Shown here: in pieces, positions 63,023 to 64,000 of the stretch
How positions within the stretch are numbered: the first letter of the stretch is position 1
How the letters are laid out: every line of letters begins with the position of its first letter
Source: Vibrio porteresiae DSM 19223
Lineage (GTDB): Bacteria; Pseudomonadota; Gammaproteobacteria; Enterobacterales; Vibrionaceae
Direction of reading: 5' to 3'
Length of the DNA: 64,000 bases
Assembly (NCBI RefSeq): GCF_024347055.1
Contig: NZ_AP024896.1
Coordinates: 1,674,001 to 1,738,000, forward strand
Made by a program: the position numbers and the translations under genes
The notes under the pieces: model-generated
Database searches by the model: none
Seen by the model: only the letters and a program-made list of their open reading frames with translations
What the model was told of the DNA's origin: nothing

Positions 63023-63793
63023 ATGGTTAATACAGTGAAAGAAGAATGGCAAGAAGATGAACTCGTGCTTTATCTGGCTGACGATATTGGCATGACGTTA
63101 GGCAAAGCCATCGCACAAGTTGCCCATGCGGTCGGCGCTGCTTGGTTAGCCAGAATGGCAATCACCGCAGAAAATGACGGCCAAGTGCAACTTTCTTTAA
63201 CGCCAGCAGCTCACCTAGCCTTCGCGAACCAGCAAGCAATGCTGCCGCACATTGTTCCTTGTGCCAGTGAGTTACTGCCAGAAGAAAACCTCGATTTCAT
63301 CGAGATCATTGATGCTGGCAAAACCTTGTTCTCAGAGCCAACCAAAACCTGTGTAGCCTATTCTCCTTTGTTAGGCGAAGCGCTAACTCCTGAGCATAGG
63401 CTCCCGTTCAATGATGAGCTGATTGAATACAAACAAGCGTTTTTTGTTAATCGCAAAACCTGCGCTGAACTTGCTATTGCCGACCATGATTTGATCGCCG
63501 CACTTGCCTCAGCCAGTCTTGCCATCATTCTTGCTGATATGAACGATGGTGAACTGACCTTAGCTAAGCACAGCGCCCTATACCAGTGGATCACCTCCTC
63601 TTTTGGTAAAACCGTGGTCGGCACCAAAAAAGTCGGTAAGTTTCTTGAAGTACGCCAATTGCTTGCCACCTCAGGTATTCGCTTTCAAGAAGTCCATTAC
63701 CAAGAGCAATTAATTGGCCTTTGCAGTGAACCGATTGCCGCAGATAAGATTCATCAGTTCACCAAGTACAAGACGTTTAATTTGCTGGGTTAG
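63023..63793 (+). CDS. Pth2-like (PTH2-fold) protein
   Basis: This 256-residue protein has a PTH2-type N-terminal domain: LYLADDIGMTLGKAIAQVAH (~14-33) and FIEIIDAGKTLFSEPTKTC (~95-113). These resemble the active-site region of archaeal/eukaryotic-type peptidyl-tRNA hydrolase 2. The second half (~130-256) has no recognised domain; KTVVGTKKVGKFLEVRQLL near 205 looks alpha/beta. Bacteria already have Pth1, so true peptidyl-tRNA hydrolysis is uncertain. The ATG at 63023 follows AGAGGTG; a reading from 63005 would add six residues. Confidence 0.7.
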   Translation: MVNTVKEEWQEDELVLYLADDIGMTLGKAIAQVAHAVGAAWLARMAITAENDGQVQLSLTPAAHLAFANQQAMLPHIVPCASELLPEENLDFIEIIDAGKTLFSEPTKTCVAYSPLLGEALTPEHRLPFNDELIEYKQAFFVNRKTCAELAIADHDLIAALASASLAIILADMNDGELTLAKHSALYQWITSSFGKTVVGTKKVGKFLEVRQLLATSGIRFQEVHYQEQLIGLCSEPIAADKIHQFTKYKTFNLLG

Positions 63794-63807
63794 TCTTCTT
63801 AATCCGC

Positions 63808-64000
63808 TTAACATGCCGATAAGTTGCTGTTTTCGAAATCCTTGACCGCGAAATCAATCAGTGTTCGAACTTTCTTCGGTATCACCTTGCCGTTAAGGTA
63901 AACCGCACAAAGAGGGAACGTTTTCATTGTGTAGTCAGGAAGCAGACGTACCAATTTCCCATTTTCGCCATCGCGATATTTTTGCAACACAAAGCTTGGG
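63808..64000 (-). CDS. LysR-family regulator, C-terminal part (cut by window edge)
   Basis: The open frame reaches the window edge and gives ~63 C-terminal residues: PSFVLQKYRDGENGKLVRLL followed by PLCAVYLNGKVIPKKVRTLIDF. The pattern (LP-x-F/Y ... G-x-L-V-x-LL, then VY-x-x-x-x-x-P-x-KVR-x-x-ID-F) is the usual end of LysR substrate-binding domains. The DNA-binding part and target genes lie beyond the window. Confidence 0.85.
   Translation of the reverse strand, partial: PSFVLQKYRDGENGKLVRLLPDYTMKTFPLCAVYLNGKVIPKKVRTLIDFAVKDFENSNLSAC

Overview
The window looks like a stretch of the second chromosome of a Vibrio species. Protein families and gene order (hmpA/norR divergent pair beside pepT, a mechanosensitive channel gene and a cold-shock gene; a Bat/MoxR operon; dabB-dabA; rhlE) resemble, from memory, part of V. 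cholerae chromosome II. No rRNA, tRNA, CRISPR array, insertion sequence or prophage was seen. Coding density is high and most operons end in clear hairpin terminators.

Layout. 1-9.3 kb: a YjjP/YjjB-type exporter, arfA (ribosome rescue) with a hairpin across its stop codon, a CspA-type gene, a GGDEF protein, the nitric oxide module hmpA/norR with a sigma-54 promoter and NorR-type sites between the genes, an MscS channel and peptidase T. 9.3-15.6 kb: a gene-free stretch with a chain of hairpins that looks like a plus-strand structured RNA, then carbohydrate genes (alpha-amylase, secreted GH43 arabinanase, secreted DUF4432 epimerase-like protein) and a FrnE-like DsbA protein. 15.6-25.7 kb: a chemoreceptor, the six-gene MoxR/DUF58/DUF4381/VWA/VWA-TPR/BatD operon and an L,D-transpeptidase. 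25.7-31.6 kb: a LysR regulator facing dabB-dabA (inorganic carbon uptake), followed without a terminator by a Sua5-type threonylcarbamoyl-AMP synthase, an enzyme that consumes bicarbonate. 31.6-34 kb: an aldehyde dehydrogenase and divergent LysR gene arranged like E. coli sad/ptrR. 34-41.8 kb: an AT-rich 1.2-kb gap, a 52-residue zinc-ribbon protein, an orphan Hcp with a sigma-54 promoter, and a DUF1266 / J-domain / HscC chaperone module. 41.9-49 kb: PatB-type C-S lyase, BglA with a LacI-family regulator, a lactonase-fold protein and small proteins.

49-57 kb is a plant-glycoside locus: a tannase/feruloyl-esterase-family hydrolase, a LysR regulator, a GH106 alpha-L-rhamnosidase and a LamB-type porin. 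Nearly identical 15-bp T-N11-A boxes lie before the hydrolase and rhamnosidase genes. 57-61 kb carries a FecCD-type metal-chelate ABC importer followed by an exported prephenate-dehydratase-like protein lacking the usual TRF motif. 61-64 kb has rhlE, a Pth2-like protein and the end of another LysR gene.

The best leads are the DabAB-Sua5 operon (bicarbonate supply joined to a bicarbonate-using tRNA-modification enzyme), the hairpin-chain RNA at 9.68-9.85 kb, the HPE-motif J-protein/HscC module beside hcp, the tannase/rhamnosidase regulon boxes, and the exported prephenate-dehydratase-like protein.
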